64,000 nucleotides of DNA from Chitinophaga pinensis (lineage in GTDB: Bacteria; Bacteroidota; Bacteroidia; Chitinophagales; CAIOSU01), in assembly GCA_945901065.1 (NCBI GenBank), contig CAMDKI010000012.1:18494-82493 (forward strand). Reading direction: 5' to 3'. The notes under the pieces are model-generated. The model was not told the origin of the DNA, did no database searches, and was given only the letters and a program-made list of their open reading frames with translations. Position 1 is the stretch's first letter, and every line of letters begins with the position of its first letter. Below are positions 49,133 to 59,095 of the stretch, in pieces. The position numbers and the translations under genes were made by a program.

Positions 49133-51196
49133 TTAGTTGTATCCCTGCTCCCAGTCTGACACAGTAGCAACTTGCTGTTGTTCGGGGTACACTACAATGA
49201 AATTTTTCTTTTGGAATGATTTGATGAGTTGGCGCGAAATGTTTTCCATTTCTTCATTGTATGAAACAAACCCCAAACGCGACTGAACGATGTATATCAA
49301 ATCGTTGTCGTTATATTGGTCAGCTTTGGTGGTAAACTCTTCCCAACGGTTTGTTGCAGTATATTCAGCTTCTATCGCAGTTTTGTTGAGTTTGGTTGCT
49401 TTTGCAATTCCTTTTAAAACCTCTTCATCGCCCACAAATCGTACTTTTGCGCTTGTTTCCTGGGCAAGATGTTTCAAGGCACGCATCCATTTTTCTATTC
49501 CTGGCTCTAAGTGTGCGTTTTGGGGCAGTATTACATGAATGAAACTTATTGTGGCAATAGGAACAGTGATATGGCTTACCAAAATCATTTGTGACGATCC
49601 CAAAAGCAACTTTTCAAGCACGGTACCGAATATACGGTCTCTGGTAGAGAATTTAGGGCTCCAGCCCATTACAACCTTACTGATATTGAGTTCTCGCAAC
49701 GATCGGCTAATACCACTGGCTATACTCAAATCTATTCTTGATACCACTTTCACTTTTGCATCCATGCTAGCCGCGTACTTTTCGGCTTTTTCCAGTAGAC
49801 GCTCGTTGTGCATTACCTTATCGCGGGCTTCGTCGTCGTCCAATACCACTGATAGGGCATAAATGGGCTCTTTCGATTCAGGGTTGCGAACCAAGCCTGC
49901 CAAATCGAGCAAGGGCAGCACGCTTTCTGGGTTTGCTACTGGTATCAATATGCGGTCAGGTACATCTGGTGCTTCAGCAATTTCTTTATTTTGGGCGATG
50001 GCTATTTTCCGACCAGCCGCTTCCGTAACAAAACTGCTCACCAAGCAAGTAACCAATATTACCAGTATGGTGCCATTTAATGCCGCTTCGGTAAGTAAGC
50101 CTAAATTAAACCCGACCAATACTATTGCCAAGGTAGCTGCTGCATGGCCACTCGTAAGGCCAAAAAGCAAATTGCGCTCGGTAGGCGAGTAGCCGAATAT
50201 TTTTTGGGTTAAGAAAGCGGCCATCCACTTAGTGGTAAGTGCTACCAGAACCAGCGTTCCAGCCATTTTCAACGCATCCATATCCTTAATTACCACTGAA
50301 ACATTCACTATCATACCTACACTGATAAGGAAGAAGGGTATAAACAAATTGTTGCCTACAAACTCAATGCGGTTCATTAGAGGCGAGGTATGGGGAATCA
50401 ATCGATTAAGTGCAAGGCCCGCCAAAAATGCACCTATAATGGCCTCAACACCAGCTAGTTCAGCTAAAAATGCGGCCAAGAAAACTATGGCTAAAACAAA
50501 AAGGTATTGAAAGCCTCCTTCGCCTGCTTGGTTGCGGAAAAACCATTGGGTAACGCGCGGCACTAACCATAACATAATAAACACAAATACTGCCAATGAA
50601 CCCACCAGTTTTAACCAAAATGCTGCATCTAAATCGCCTTTTGCTGAGTTTGATACTACTGCCAGTACTAATAGCACCAGCGTATCGGTTACTATTGTGC
50701 CACCAATGGCAACGGTTACTATTTCGTTTCGGTTGATGCCCAACCGGCCAACAATGGGATAGGATACCAAAGTATGAGAAGAAAACATGCTGGCCAGCAG
50801 TATAGCGCCGGCAAACTCAAGACCTAGGAAATAGTACGCAGTTAAAGTGCCTATTGTTATAGGAATCAAAAAGGTAACAGCCCCAAACGAAAGGCTTTTA
50901 TTGCGCGACCGTTTAAAATCATTCATGTCTACTTCTAGGCCGGCCAAAAACATAATGTAAAGCAGCCCTACTTTACCAAAAAGGCTAATACTTGCATCGT
51001 TTGACAATACACCTAAACCATGCGGGCCTAGCAATACGCCAGCTATTATCATTCCTATGATGCCAGGTATGCGCAGCTTACCCAATAAGAGAGGCGAGAA
51101 TAGGGTGACGGAAAGGATAATCAAAAAAATGACAATGGGGTCCTTTAGCGGTAGGGAAAGGTCTACTAAAAACAATATATTTTGGCTAGTATTCAT
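49133..51196 (-). CDS. Cation:proton antiporter (CPA2-like) with C-terminal universal-stress-like region
   Basis: LLLGKLRIPGIIGMIIAGVLLGPHGLGVL, LFIPFFLISVGMIVNV, C-terminal RILIPVANPESVLPLLDLA and MGWSPKFSTRDRIFGTVLEKLL. Confidence 0.9.
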   Translation of the reverse strand: MNTSQNILFLVDLSLPLKDPIVIFLIILSVTLFSPLLLGKLRIPGIIGMIIAGVLLGPHGLGVLSNDASISLFGKVGLLYIMFLAGLEVDMNDFKRSRNKSLSFGAVTFLIPITIGTLTAYYFLGLEFAGAILLASMFSSHTLVSYPIVGRLGINRNEIVTVAIGGTIVTDTLVLLVLAVVSNSAKGDLDAAFWLKLVGSLAVFVFIMLWLVPRVTQWFFRNQAGEGGFQYLFVLAIVFLAAFLAELAGVEAIIGAFLAGLALNRLIPHTSPLMNRIEFVGNNLFIPFFLISVGMIVNVSVVIKDMDALKMAGTLVLVALTTKWMAAFLTQKIFGYSPTERNLLFGLTSGHAAATLAIVLVGFNLGLLTEAALNGTILVILVTCLVSSFVTEAAGRKIAIAQNKEIAEAPDVPDRILIPVANPESVLPLLDLAGLVRNPESKEPIYALSVVLDDDEARDKVMHNERLLEKAEKYAASMDAKVKVVSRIDLSIASGISRSLRELNISKVVMGWSPKFSTRDRIFGTVLEKLLLGSSQMILVSHITVPIATISFIHVILPQNAHLEPGIEKWMRALKHLAQETSAKVRFVGDEEVLKGIAKATKLNKTAIEAEYTATNRWEEFTTKADQYNDNDLIYIVQSRLGFVSYNEEMENISRQLIKSFQKKNFIVVYPEQQQVATVSDWEQGYN

Positions 51197-51348
51197 TGAG
51201 TTGAAGCGCGCGCATTTACAAGATACAAACTTGCATGTTTAGTTAACAGGTTAATTGTTATTGCTTGATTGGAAATAGAACATTGTAGAAGTAATTAACA
51301 GATATGCCGATAACTGGTATACCAATAACTAATAACCAATCAACGCAA

Positions 51349-51798
51349 TTATGGTTCATCCAACAATCGGGCGTCTGTTTTTTCTAGTTTTTTGCGGAAA
51401 CGTTGTACACTAGCATACCGGAAACCGTACCAAGCAAGAATTGACCAGCCGATTAGGAAGAACAAACCACCTACAGGAGTTATGGGGCCTAGGAAAGTCC
51501 AAGAAGCAATGCCTAAAATATTTTTAGTTGAAAGGAGGTATAAAGAGCCTGAAAAAAGCACAATGCCATCGATAAAAGCATAGGCAGCTAGTCGCAGCAT
51601 TCTTGATTCATCTCGAGAGTATAGTATTACCACAAATACCAACGCAAGGGTGTGATAAAAATGATATCTGCTGGCAGTATCGAACACGGCCTTTTCATTA
51701 GGCAAAAGCATATTTTGCAGTTCGTGTGCCCCAAAAGCACCCAAGGCAACGGCCACTAATCCAAAAATCCCTGCTGTTCCTAGTAGTTTGTTATACAC
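51349..51798 (-). CDS. DUF423-family membrane protein
   Basis: AVALGAFGAHELQNM...TASRYHFYHTLALV...GIVLFSGSLYLLSTKNILGIASWTFLGPITPVGGLFFLIGW. Confidence 0.9.
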   Translation of the reverse strand: MYNKLLGTAGIFGLVAVALGAFGAHELQNMLLPNEKAVFDTASRYHFYHTLALVFVVILYSRDESRMLRLAAYAFIDGIVLFSGSLYLLSTKNILGIASWTFLGPITPVGGLFFLIGWSILAWYGFRYASVQRFRKKLEKTDARLLDEP

Positions 51799-51877
51799 AA
51801 GTATGCGTTGACTTTATTAGTTAGCAATTTAAACTTTGTGCGGGCTAAAGCTTTAGCTTTGTAAAGATAAGGCAATC

Positions 51878-54532
51878 ATGTTAATGAAACGTTACCTTAC
51901 TATAGTTTTGCTAGTACTTTTGCTAGGCGGTGTACTGGGGTATTTTTTCTTTGTTTTTTGGAAGAAGAACCAATCAAGACCGCTTGAGGATGCTCTATTG
52001 CAAAATACTTCGTTTTACCTAAGCACAAAAGACGCCCTTGCGGTTTTTCCTTCTTTTCGCAATATGCCATATGGCGATGATGTTTTTGCGCTTCCAGTAT
52101 TCAACCGGCTCGACCAACAGCTTACTGCATTCGATAGTGTTTTGAGGGCTACCGGGCATACACTTTCGGGTATCCCACTTATCGCCTCTTTATATTCAAC
52201 GGGCGCTGATAAATATGACTGGCTTTTTTTGGTTGATGGAAGTAAAACCGAAGCAGAGGAGTTATTGGGTAAGCTCTCTAGTATTGCCGGAGCAAAAGTG
52301 AGTAAACGCATTTATCATGACGAAACTGTGCTCGATATTTTGATGCCAGGTGCCTTAGCTCCTTTCTCATGCGCCTCACTTAATGGTATTTTTATGGGAA
52401 GTTTTTCAGCTTTCTTAGTTGAGGAGGGTATTGTGCAACTGAGGGACAATGATCCTATCGAAGAAACCGACCATCGATACCGAAAGATAAAGAACCTAGC
52501 GGGCAATGGGGCCTCTCTTACCCTTTTCTATAACCCCGCTTTGGCATATGCGCTCGAAAAGCAGTTTATCGATGAGTCAAAGTCATCATTGCTGGCGCAA
52601 TTGGGTTCTTCCAGCTCGTGGATGGCATTGGATGTTAGTTTCAGAAACAATAGCATTTTGTTGGGTGGCTATACCTTGCCCGATAGCACAGGGGTTTTGT
52701 CAACTTTTAATCAAGCTCCTAAATACGAGTTTGGTTTTGATAAAGTGCTACCTATCAATACCGCGTATTTTACAGCACAAGAGTTGGTTTTCGATTTAGA
52801 AAATGGAGAAAGTAGCGTCAATAGCTACTTGAGCAACGATTGGCTTATACCCTTTGCCTGCTACGGGCTGCTCGAACCACTGGACAATGATTTTAACGCA
52901 GAGTGGTTTCTGACCATGCCTGTTGTGGACGAGGATATTGCCAATCAATCGCTGCAAGAAATGGCACGATTCAATTTATCGGATAGCCTTTTTTCTGACG
53001 AGTTGAACGGGGCGGTTATTGGGCAGCTTACCAACGATTCGGCATTGGTGAAGGCTTTGGGCCTCAGCAAGTGGCTGCCATTGTCTAATCCATATTTTAC
53101 GGTATACAAAGGCCATGCGTTTTTTGCGAACGACGTAAACACGATAAGAGATATATTGGGCAAAGCAAATGCGGGCTTGGTTTTGGCTGGTAACCCTACC
53201 TATTTGGGTTTTGCTCAAGAAGTTTCGAGCACCAATAGTTTATACATTTATGCCAACCCCACCCGTATGGGTGAGTTGATGCCAGCAATTTTGTTAAATA
53301 GCGTGTTGGAGGGTAAAGGAAGTGACTATAAAAACTTTACCCCGGTGGGGTTGCAATATAGTTACGATGAAGGGGTGTTTTTTACCATAGCCATGCTGCA
53401 ATATCGTGCTGGGGCTAGCAGCCTTGCAACCGACGAAATGGATACGATTTCCGATGGATTAGCCTCCGATATATTGGCTTGGCGTCTGCCTTTAGGTGCT
53501 CAAGTTATAGGCAAACCTCAGTTGGTAACTAACCATAATACTGGTGAGTTAGAGGTTTTTGTGCAAGATGCCAACAACAACATCTATCTCATTAATCGGG
53601 CAGGTAAAGTACTTTGGAAAAAAGCCATTGATGGTGCCATCATGGGCGACGTATATCAAGTTGACTTGTATAAAAACAACAAGCTGCAGCTAATTTTCAA
53701 TACACAGCAGAAGGTCTATTTGTTTGATCGCAATGGCGAGTATGTGGAGCAGTTTCCGGTAGCATTGACTGCAAAGGCAGTTAATGGTATGTTTTTGATG
53801 GGCGACAAGCAAAACTTTCAGTACTTTGTGGCCTGCGAAGATTATAAGGTATATGGCTATACCGCAAACGGAAAGCCTCTGCAGGGCTGGAACCCTAAGC
53901 CTAGGGTGGGCACTATACCATACCCATTGCAGCTTACCACAAGCCAAGGCAAGGAGTATTTGATATTGACCAATAAAGATGGAACATTGCTATTCTATAA
54001 TCGCAATGGCGATAGGATAGAAAAGCCCATTAGGCTTGAGGCGGAGTTTAGCCAGCCGTTTTTTGTGTACGAACACAACAAAACATTTAGCCTGGTTAAT
54101 GCCAGCAACGAGCGCATATTGTTTAGCGTAAATGCCAAAGGTGAGGTTAAGGAAATTAAAGACGAAAAAATGCCACCTTACCTTTACTTTGCAGGTGCTG
54201 TGGTTGATAGTAGCTTACAATATTTATTTGTGGCAGCCGATATGGTAACATTTACTTCTCCTGAACTGGTTGCCCTGAATACGTTTGCCCCAACACAACC
54301 GATTGACCAACCCATACAGTTGTTTGCTTCCGGTAGCAAACGCAATTTAATAGGATTGACTAGCACAGCCGGTAATCAAGTGTATCTAGTTGATATGGCA
54401 GGGCAGTTGCTGTCTGGTTTGCCACTAAAAGGCAACACGGCCATGGCATTGGGCCATTTGTTTGATAGCGATAAACTTACCCTTATTGTTGGCGATGCAG
54501 ATGGTAACCTAAATGCTTACCGATTGCCCTAA
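51878..54532 (+). CDS. Membrane-anchored hypothetical protein with C-terminal propeller-like repeats
   Basis: 884 aa; N-terminal TM anchor; C-terminal NNIYLINRAGKVLWKKAIDGAIMGDVYQVDLYKNNKLQLIFNTQQKVYLFDRNGEYVEQFPV-type repeats. Confidence 0.8.
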   Translation: MLMKRYLTIVLLVLLLGGVLGYFFFVFWKKNQSRPLEDALLQNTSFYLSTKDALAVFPSFRNMPYGDDVFALPVFNRLDQQLTAFDSVLRATGHTLSGIPLIASLYSTGADKYDWLFLVDGSKTEAEELLGKLSSIAGAKVSKRIYHDETVLDILMPGALAPFSCASLNGIFMGSFSAFLVEEGIVQLRDNDPIEETDHRYRKIKNLAGNGASLTLFYNPALAYALEKQFIDESKSSLLAQLGSSSSWMALDVSFRNNSILLGGYTLPDSTGVLSTFNQAPKYEFGFDKVLPINTAYFTAQELVFDLENGESSVNSYLSNDWLIPFACYGLLEPLDNDFNAEWFLTMPVVDEDIANQSLQEMARFNLSDSLFSDELNGAVIGQLTNDSALVKALGLSKWLPLSNPYFTVYKGHAFFANDVNTIRDILGKANAGLVLAGNPTYLGFAQEVSSTNSLYIYANPTRMGELMPAILLNSVLEGKGSDYKNFTPVGLQYSYDEGVFFTIAMLQYRAGASSLATDEMDTISDGLASDILAWRLPLGAQVIGKPQLVTNHNTGELEVFVQDANNNIYLINRAGKVLWKKAIDGAIMGDVYQVDLYKNNKLQLIFNTQQKVYLFDRNGEYVEQFPVALTAKAVNGMFLMGDKQNFQYFVACEDYKVYGYTANGKPLQGWNPKPRVGTIPYPLQLTTSQGKEYLILTNKDGTLLFYNRNGDRIEKPIRLEAEFSQPFFVYEHNKTFSLVNASNERILFSVNAKGEVKEIKDEKMPPYLYFAGAVVDSSLQYLFVAADMVTFTSPELVALNTFAPTQPIDQPIQLFASGSKRNLIGLTSTAGNQVYLVDMAGQLLSGLPLKGNTAMALGHLFDSDKLTLIVGDADGNLNAYRLP

Positions 54533-55200
54533 ACTTGCCAGTTCATTGGCGCTAGGCCATTTTCTTTGAGAATTTCATTGGTTTTGGAGAAGTGCTTACA
54601 ACCCAAAAAACCTTTGTATGCGCTAAATGGCGATGGGTGTGTGGTGGTAAGTATGTGGTGCTTGCTACCATCAATCAATGCTGATTTATCTATCGCGAAT
54701 TTACCCCAGAGCAAAAACACCAAACCAGATCGCTCCTTGGATAGCGTGGTTATAACCGCATCGGTAAACCGCCCCCAATCAATTTGGCTATGTGATGCTG
54801 GTTCGCCATCGCGCACAGTGAGTATGGCATTAAGCAGCAGCACGCCTTGCTTGGCCCAGGCCTCTAAATTACCATGCGAAGGAATGGGTAGGTCTAAGTC
54901 GTTTTGCAATTCTTTATAAATGTTGATCAAGCTTGGAGGAGGTTTTATACCATTCTGCACACTAAAGCATAGCCCGTGCGCTTGGTTGGGGCCGTGGTAA
55001 GGGTCTTGCCCTAGAATTACCACCTTTACCTTATCGAAAGGGGTAAGGTTAAAGGCATTGAAAATTAAGGGTGCGGGTGGGTAAATGATCTGTTCTGCAA
55101 TCTTTTCTTGCTCAAGAAACTTTTCTATTTCGGCAAAATAAGCCGCGTTGAGATCTTCTTGAAGCACTTTCTGCCATGAAGTTTCTAGTAGTGTAAGCAT
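54529..55200 (-). CDS. ung: Uracil-DNA glycosylase
   Basis: VKVVILGQDPYHGPNQAHGLCFSV, KQGVLLLNAILTVRDGEPASH, FLLWGKFAIDK, LTTTHPSPFSAYKGFLGCKHFSKTN. Confidence 0.97.
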   Translation of the reverse strand: MLTLLETSWQKVLQEDLNAAYFAEIEKFLEQEKIAEQIIYPPAPLIFNAFNLTPFDKVKVVILGQDPYHGPNQAHGLCFSVQNGIKPPPSLINIYKELQNDLDLPIPSHGNLEAWAKQGVLLLNAILTVRDGEPASHSQIDWGRFTDAVITTLSKERSGLVFLLWGKFAIDKSALIDGSKHHILTTTHPSPFSAYKGFLGCKHFSKTNEILKENGLAPMNWQV

Positions 55201-55591
55201 CGCTCGCTAAGTTGATAATGCTGATAGATACTGGCAATAGTAGCAATTCTGCAGAGGTAATGCAAGATTTTTTCAATGACTATCTTACGCTGGAATAAGC
55301 CATTTTTCTAAAATTCCCCAACTAATCGATGCAGAATATTGCTGATTAACCATTTTTGTTAAATGTATTTAATGTATTCATATAGCATAATGTATAATTC
55401 CATTACTTTCTAGTAATGCTCTTTATTGGTTTGTTTGACAGCAATGAAAGCGCCCAAATAATTACCTAATTTAGTCAACATAGTTTTGATGCCATAACCA
55501 TTTGCAATAAGTGAATTTTTTGATGCAGGCATTAGAGGTTTAGTGTAGAAGAGCTATTTAGTCAGGTGGTTCCACTAATGATTATAATTAA

Positions 55592-55801
55592 ATGGAAAGT
55601 GAGGCAACTATAACGCTGCCATACGGTGCCGAAACCATTGAAGTGATGGACATAAGTGGCAAGGTAATAGCACGCTTTGGCGATGTGCAAATTGGGCAGC
55701 AAATCACCCTCAATACCATTGATATGCCCCAATGTTTGTACTTTGTAAGGGTGCAACACCCATATGGTATAGCCACCCAAAAACTACAAGTGATACATTG
55801 A
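55592..55801 (+). pseudogene. Fragment of a T9SS C-terminal sorting domain
   Basis: ESEATITLPYGAETIEVMDISGKVIARFGDVQIGQQITLNTIDMPQCLYFVRVQHPYGIATQKLQVIH resembles the end of a type A sorting domain without any preceding body. Confidence 0.55.
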
Positions 55802-55880
55802 TAGCGTAAATGCGCAATGCTTTGCTTATTTTTGCACCGTTAAATCAACGTTAATGCTTGTTGCAGGCAAGTTGATTTGG

Positions 55881-55914
55881 AATAACGGTCGCGTAGCTCA
55901 GCCGGATAGAGCAT
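55881..55914 (+). repeat. 34-bp direct repeat, copy 1 (5' part of tRNA-Arg)
   Basis: aataacggtcgcgtagctcagccggatagagcat; 33/34 identical to 55976-56009. Confidence 0.92.
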
Positions 55915-55960
55915 ACCGATTTCAAATCGGGACGGTTTTGGGTTGCGGGGTCTCATGAAA
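55887..55960 (+). pseudogene. Degenerate tRNA-Arg-like gene (5' half intact, T-arm and acceptor lost)
   Basis: GGTCGCGTAGCTCAGCCGGATAGAGCAT retained, followed by ACCGATTTCAAATCGGG and a sequence that cannot form a T-arm or pair with the acceptor strand. Confidence 0.65.
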
Positions 55961-57601
55961 GGAATTGAAATATAGAATAACGGTCGCGTAGCTCAGCTGG
56001 ATAGAGCATCTGCCTTCTAAGCAGACGGTCATGGGTTCGAATCCCGTCGCGATCACCCAACGGGACAACACGATATTTTTGATCGGTTGTCCCATTTTTG
56101 TTTTATGTAAGCTCCTGTCTATCAGTAGCCCTAGTGCCAAAAATTCGTTGATCCTTTGGGTTCGACAATTTTGGCCGTCAAAAAAAATCTTCTCGGGAAA
56201 GGTCGAACCCAAAATGGCAATCTTTTGCCTAAGATTAGCTTCGCCGTAGGCTTTGCCAACGTTTATAAGGTTTTCTATCGCTGCCTTTAAACCCTTCTTC
56301 GCATCGAGTCTATCCGACGTGTTTTTCATGGTAAGAACCTTCAGATCCTCTTTCTCGCGTTCGCATTGTTTGCGCATTTCATGGTAGTCCTTAGGGTCCA
56401 AAGCGCCGTCCATCAAGAGTGTTTGGAGCCGCTTTAGCCGTGCATCTATTTTTCCGATTTCTGCCTCCGCTGAAGACCTTTTTTTAGCCACAGTAGACTG
56501 GTCTTCCGTCTGTTTAAGCTTGATCATTGCCTCGTAAAGTTCCCCCACGTCCATATTGAACCGGAGCTGGTCGAAAATACCCTGAACCTTATCGTTAACC
56601 TTATCGGCCCTGTACCTTTCTGCATTACATTTATTGCAATGGTAGTAGAAAAACCTTTTGCCCGTGTGGCTCCGCGAACCGCTACCGGTAAGCATGTTGC
56701 CACATTTCGAGCAGTGCAGTGCACCGCGGAGGGGCAGTTCGAACCTCCTGCTCTGCGAAGCAGGCTTGTTCAGCCTTTTCCTGCCTTTGTCCAGAACCAT
56801 TTGCACCTTGTAAAAGAGTGTTTCGCTTATGAGGGGCTCATGGATGCTGTTGACAACGGTGGCGGGCTCATCATCACACTCAGGAACCGATATCTTACCC
56901 GTGTACATAATGTTCCGCAGCATATTGGACAGGGTATTGGCCGGCATTTTTTTGCCGTGCTGTTGGAGCACCCTGCGGATTTCCGATTGTTGCTCTCCTT
57001 CGGCACATAGCTTGAAGGCTATTTTTACGAGTTCGGCATCTTGGTTGGGCACGATGATAGGCTTGTTGTCGTCGTCACGGGAGTTCCTGTACCCAAACGG
57101 TGCCCCCCTGCACCACCTACCAGATTTTAGAGCAGCTCTAACACCACCTCTAATCTTTATAGAGCGCCTATCGTTGTCGATTTCGGGCATAGCAAGGTAC
57201 AAGGCAAGCATCGCTTTGCTTTCGGGTACGGATAGGTCCAACGGTTGCTCGATCGCCATGGGCTCGATACCAATGGAGCGCAGCTCGCGGATCATGATCA
57301 GCGATTCGGTAATATTCCTCGAAAACCGATCCCACGAGGTAAACAGCAATGCATCGATGGAGCCTTTGTTCTTTTTGGCCCGCTGTATAAACTGCTTGAA
57401 GGCAGGCCTATTGAAGTCCTTTGCAGAATGGTCCTCCCTGACGGTCTCCATGATATCTATGCCCTCCCGTTCGCAGTATTTGGTCAGGCTTTCCTCTTGT
57501 ACCCCCAGGCTGTAGCCTTTGGCCTGCTCATCGCTCGATACCCGGGCCATAATCGCCGCTGTCCTGATCGTTTTTGTTGCCATTTTCAGTTTCGATTTCA
57601 A
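55922..57601 (-). CDS. Large serine recombinase (resolvase + recombinase + zinc-ribbon)
   Basis: AAIMARVSSDEQAKGYSLGVQEESLTKYCEREGI, DALLFTSWDRFSRNITE, zinc ribbon LHCSKCGNMLTGSGSRSHTGKRFFYYHCNKC. Last ~45 codons read antisense through the terminator and tRNA-Arg, so the true C-terminus is uncertain. Confidence 0.9.
   Translation of the reverse strand: MKSKLKMATKTIRTAAIMARVSSDEQAKGYSLGVQEESLTKYCEREGIDIMETVREDHSAKDFNRPAFKQFIQRAKKNKGSIDALLFTSWDRFSRNITESLIMIRELRSIGIEPMAIEQPLDLSVPESKAMLALYLAMPEIDNDRRSIKIRGGVRAALKSGRWCRGAPFGYRNSRDDDNKPIIVPNQDAELVKIAFKLCAEGEQQSEIRRVLQQHGKKMPANTLSNMLRNIMYTGKISVPECDDEPATVVNSIHEPLISETLFYKVQMVLDKGRKRLNKPASQSRRFELPLRGALHCSKCGNMLTGSGSRSHTGKRFFYYHCNKCNAERYRADKVNDKVQGIFDQLRFNMDVGELYEAMIKLKQTEDQSTVAKKRSSAEAEIGKIDARLKRLQTLLMDGALDPKDYHEMRKQCEREKEDLKVLTMKNTSDRLDAKKGLKAAIENLINVGKAYGEANLRQKIAILGSTFPEKIFFDGQNCRTQRINEFLALGLLIDRSLHKTKMGQPIKNIVLSRWVIATGFEPMTVCLEGRCSIQLSYATVILYFNSFHETPQPKTVPI
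55976..56009 (+). repeat. 34-bp direct repeat, copy 2 (5' part of intact tRNA-Arg)
   Basis: aataacggtcgcgtagctcagctggatagagcat. Confidence 0.92.
55982..56055 (+). tRNA. tRNA-Arg (anticodon TCT)
   Basis: GGTCGCG TA GCTC..GAGC A TCTGC CTTCTAA GCAGA CGGTC ATGGG TTCGAAT CCCGT CGCGATC A: complete cloverleaf, no encoded CCA. Confidence 0.96.
56062..56099 (+). terminator. Rho-independent terminator after tRNA-Arg
   Basis: GGGACAAC-A-CGAT-ATTTTTG-ATCG-GTTGTCCC followed by ATTTTTG. Confidence 0.85.
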
Positions 57602-57792
57602 TAATTAAAGTTAAAAAATCCGTGATCGCGTTTACCGCTTCGTCTGGATAGGTGTTCCCGTTTTTTTCCAGTATCTCTTTTCGTTTTTTAAAAGATAGCA
57701 TTGATTATAGCAAAATGCAACACAGCCATGTTTTATGGTCCGTACCGCCTGCCAATGATTGCCCCGTTGCGTTCCGGTAGCTATAGTCAAAG

Positions 57793-58779
57793 TCATTTTA
57801 TTTTGGTTTTTATAACGTTCTTGCAATGCACTATTTTCCCTTTTTCGGTTTTCAGAGTAATCTCTTGGTAACCTTCTCGCATAATGAGGTTTAGTAAATC
57901 GTTTTTAGTGGAAATATGCCCCATTTTCGTGCTTTCGATAAGCTGTATTTCATTCTCCTCGTTCAATTTTACTGTTACCGAAACCACTTTTTCCTGCCGC
58001 AACGCTTCTAGTACTTTATATTCGTTTTCAGTAACGATTCCGAGCGTTTCAAATAGATGCACTGGTGCCCAATTCGACATAATGCTCACTAGTATTTCCG
58101 ACAACGAAATACGCACGTAGGAATTCTTAAGAAACGGATCCATTTCATGATGGAGGAATTGCTTGTGCAGTATATTATCTTTACAAGGAAAATATTGGCC
58201 TTTATCGTTAATAAGTAGCGCGAAGCTCTCCTTATTTAATATCATCTCCAATATAAAAAACGAAAGGTAATTTCCGTTAACAAGTATCGCATTTGCAGCA
58301 TCTTTTGAGAGTGCAATGTTATCCATATCAACACCGCTATCCTTTATGATTTTTTCGTACGCTGAAAGTGATTCTGGCGAAACATCTATTTCGACGTTAC
58401 AAAGCTGATCCCTAACAAGCTTTATCAACGGTAATGGAATATGGAACACGCGCATTTTTTTAATCGCTTCTAGCCACACATATTCTACCAAGCTAAATTT
58501 CCGCCATTTGCCATCTTCATGCTTTTCCAGTAGGATACCTTCTTGGTCCCAATAGGTAACCCAGCGATGCATGACCCCAATATCAGAGATGGTGTAGCGT
58601 TTTTCGTTGATGCCGCTCCATGCCGTTTCGAGAAGATTGCTTGCTTCTGGGGAAACGAATGATAACCGGCTCTTTATAATTTCCTTGAACATAAAGCGTA
58701 CATTGTTGTACAATAATAAGTAAAGGAAATGAAAAAAGCAAATTAGGTTAGGATAGGGGATGTTTTTCGGAGACCACAA
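57793..58779 (-). CDS. MerR-like HTH regulator of unknown role
   Basis: RYTISDIGVMHRWVTYWDQEGILLEKHEDGKWRKFSLVEYVWLEAIKKMRVFHIPLPLIKLVRDQL resembles a MerR-type winged helix. Likely start MFKEIIKSR at about 58692. Confidence 0.72.
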   Translation of the reverse strand: MWSPKNIPYPNLICFFHFLYLLLYNNVRFMFKEIIKSRLSFVSPEASNLLETAWSGINEKRYTISDIGVMHRWVTYWDQEGILLEKHEDGKWRKFSLVEYVWLEAIKKMRVFHIPLPLIKLVRDQLCNVEIDVSPESLSAYEKIIKDSGVDMDNIALSKDAANAILVNGNYLSFFILEMILNKESFALLINDKGQYFPCKDNILHKQFLHHEMDPFLKNSYVRISLSEILVSIMSNWAPVHLFETLGIVTENEYKVLEALRQEKVVSVTVKLNEENEIQLIESTKMGHISTKNDLLNLIMREGYQEITLKTEKGKIVHCKNVIKTKIK

Positions 58780-59095
58780 GCATGTTAATACACCCTAATT
58801 GGAATGATCAATTTTTGTGATAATTCGAGCTTAAAATGTCACAATAGTGATAGCAAAAAAAATCCCTGGCTAGATTATTTCAAAACATCTGAAGTTGATT
58901 AAAAGCCATTTGCATAATTGGTAGTTAATTGGTTTAAGATTAAACAGTGCTAATTGCAGGCTCAAAGTCAATTAAAAAAGGGACTTGTAACCAAAAAAAA
59001 TCATTTACAATACAATTGAGCAAACACTTGCAATAACAGTAGTTACATCAAGTTGAAAATGCAACTAAAAGGCTCACAAAAAAGAGCTACTTCAT

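Noticed and set aside
56829-57515. + strand 228-aa and related ORFs (56639-57010, 57245-57604) over the recombinase
   Set aside because: Antisense to conserved serine-recombinase catalytic and zinc-ribbon domains.
57632-57826. 64-aa ORF between the recombinase and the MerR-like gene
   Set aside because: Short, no recognised domain, overlaps the end of the MerR-like gene; cannot be supported, although a small excision factor is not excluded.
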